A stretch of 64,000 nt of DNA from an uncultured Methanoregula sp. (lineage in GTDB: Archaea > Halobacteriota > Methanomicrobia > Methanomicrobiales > Methanospirillaceae): positions 1,303,539-1,367,538 of the forward strand of contig NZ_OY763919.1 in NCBI RefSeq assembly GCF_963667735.1. Reading direction: 5' to 3'. Of this stretch, positions 63,222 to 64,000 are shown in pieces. The translations under genes and the position numbers were made by a program. Within the stretch, counting starts at the first letter, position 1. Every line of letters starts with the position of its first letter. The notes beneath the pieces are model-generated. The model was not told where the DNA came from, did not search any database, and saw nothing but the letters and a program-made list of their open reading frames with translations.

Positions 63222-64000
63222 TCAGAGCGTAAGCCCGCTGCGGAATTTCCGGATCTCTTCGAGCAGGGCTGCCGGTTCCAGCACCACCGGTTCTGTATGT
63301 TCCGGGAGGATCCTGCTGCCGGATCGTGTCCCGGTTATACAGACTTCGGCACCGTGGGCAAACGATCCCTCCACCAGGTAACGCTCAACCCCGTTATCGA
63401 TGAAAAAGCAGCCCGGTCCGGCAATGATCGTTCCGGAAAAAACAAGGGGAGCACATTCTTCGCAAGGAACCCGGAATGCACTTCCTTTTCCTACCCCCAG
63501 TTCAATCCCGCCGAACCTTCCCGGCTTTGCAGAGGCATGATAGATCTCAACCCGGTCACCCGTATGCACGGGAACGAGGGCATTCTCTCCCCAGAGCACG
63601 ATCTTCAGATCGTCCCTGCCATCGCTTATGATGATGTTGCGCACCCACGACGCCGAACCCGCTTTTGTGGTGAACGACCGGGGCTGCTGCAGCTGCTTGA
63701 CTTCGCCGGTCACGGAATAGATCCCCTGGTCGCCGACCGATGAAAGCGGGGCAAAGGCAACCTCAATGGAGCGTTCGGTAATGCTCACCGTACTCTTCTC
63801 GTCGAGGCTGTAATTGCGCCCCTCCGACCGGTTGTTGGGTTTTGCGTTCGTGATGTGGACGGTTGTGCCTGCGGGAATCTCCGCAAGCAGTTCCGGGACC
63901 CATGACACGATCCTGGCGGTTCCCGACGCATCCCCGAAAATAGCCTCCACCAGCTCCCCGGTGCTTCCGTCCCTTTTGGTGAAACTGCGGGGCGGTTCTT
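63222..64000 (-). CDS. RPA-like OB-fold single-strand DNA-binding protein, 5' end missing
   Basis: The frame stays open to the window end; the methionine-type GTG at 63950 is internal. At least two OB folds are visible: FTKRDGSTGELVEAIFGDAS (the first residues in view) with TARIVSW, and YSVTGEVKQLQQPRSFTTKA with WVRNIIISDGRDDLKIVLWG. This is the pattern of the archaeal replication protein A large subunit. A C-terminal segment (VPCEECAPLVFSG) has a CxxC pair. It binds single-stranded DNA for replication and repair. Confidence 0.9.
   Translation of the reverse strand, partial: EPPRSFTKRDGSTGELVEAIFGDASGTARIVSWVPELLAEIPAGTTVHITNAKPNNRSEGRNYSLDEKSTVSITERSIEVAFAPLSSVGDQGIYSVTGEVKQLQQPRSFTTKAGSASWVRNIIISDGRDDLKIVLWGENALVPVHTGDRVEIYHASAKPGRFGGIELGVGKGSAFRVPCEECAPLVFSGTIIAGPGCFFIDNGVERYLVEGSFAHGAEVCITGTRSGSRILPEHTEPVVLEPAALLEEIRKFRSGLTL

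Overview
The window is GC-rich archaeal chromosome, most likely from a hydrogenotrophic methanogen of the order Methanomicrobiales (Methanoregula-like; this placement is inferred, not searched). The archaeal signs are a 69-residue histone, RadA, FEN1 with a PCNA-binding tail, a CBS regulator, NOG1, a presenilin-type protease, an archaeal phosphoglycolate phosphatase, a separate GMP synthetase ATP-pyrophosphatase subunit, a TfuA/YcaO pair of the kind needed for McrA thioglycine, PKD-rich surface proteins, and TATA-like boxes about 25 bases before several start codons.

Layout. 1-10.5 kb is surface and exported proteins: a giant PKD adhesin cut by the window edge, a transglutaminase-like lipoprotein, and a beta-propeller/PKD protein. 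10.5-13.4 kb is a MoxR AAA ATPase, DUF58 and von Willebrand A operon. 14.9-17.4 kb is a molybdate/tungstate ABC operon (modABC) behind a long leader region with predicted hairpins. 17.7-22.4 kb is a minus-strand block: a PAS protein, a TPR protein, a PH-like/membrane protein and an AbrB-PhoU regulator. Divergent from that regulator is the phosphate operon pstS, a fused pstC-pstA, pstB and phoU (22.6-27.0 kb). 27.2-30.3 kb holds two small ORFs, a receiver-PAS protein and a histidine kinase. 30.4-39.6 kb carries a paralogue of the PH-like protein, a UPF0114 protein, hisD, a CPA2 antiporter, and a pilin-like protein with nearly identical tandem Ig-like repeats.

39.6-43.4 kb is the most unusual part: an overlapping operon of a glycosyltransferase, a large TPR protein with a C-terminal winged-helix-like region, and an ATPase of the BREX BrxD (DUF2791) family with no other BREX gene in view. 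44-55 kb is housekeeping (thioesterase, CTP synthase, GMP synthetase subunit B, ArgD, HisC, an AK6-type kinase, a CDP-alcohol phosphatidyltransferase, TfuA, YcaO). 56.4-64 kb is information processing (FEN1, presenilin homologue, NOG1, CBS regulator, histone, PRC-barrel, phosphoglycolate phosphatase, RadA and an RPA-like protein cut by the window end).

Three intergenic regions (near 5.5, 33.8 and 56 kb) hold G-run/C-run inverted repeats that no gene explains. No rRNA, tRNA, CRISPR array or insertion sequence was recognised. All product names come from reading motifs by eye; none was confirmed by a database search.
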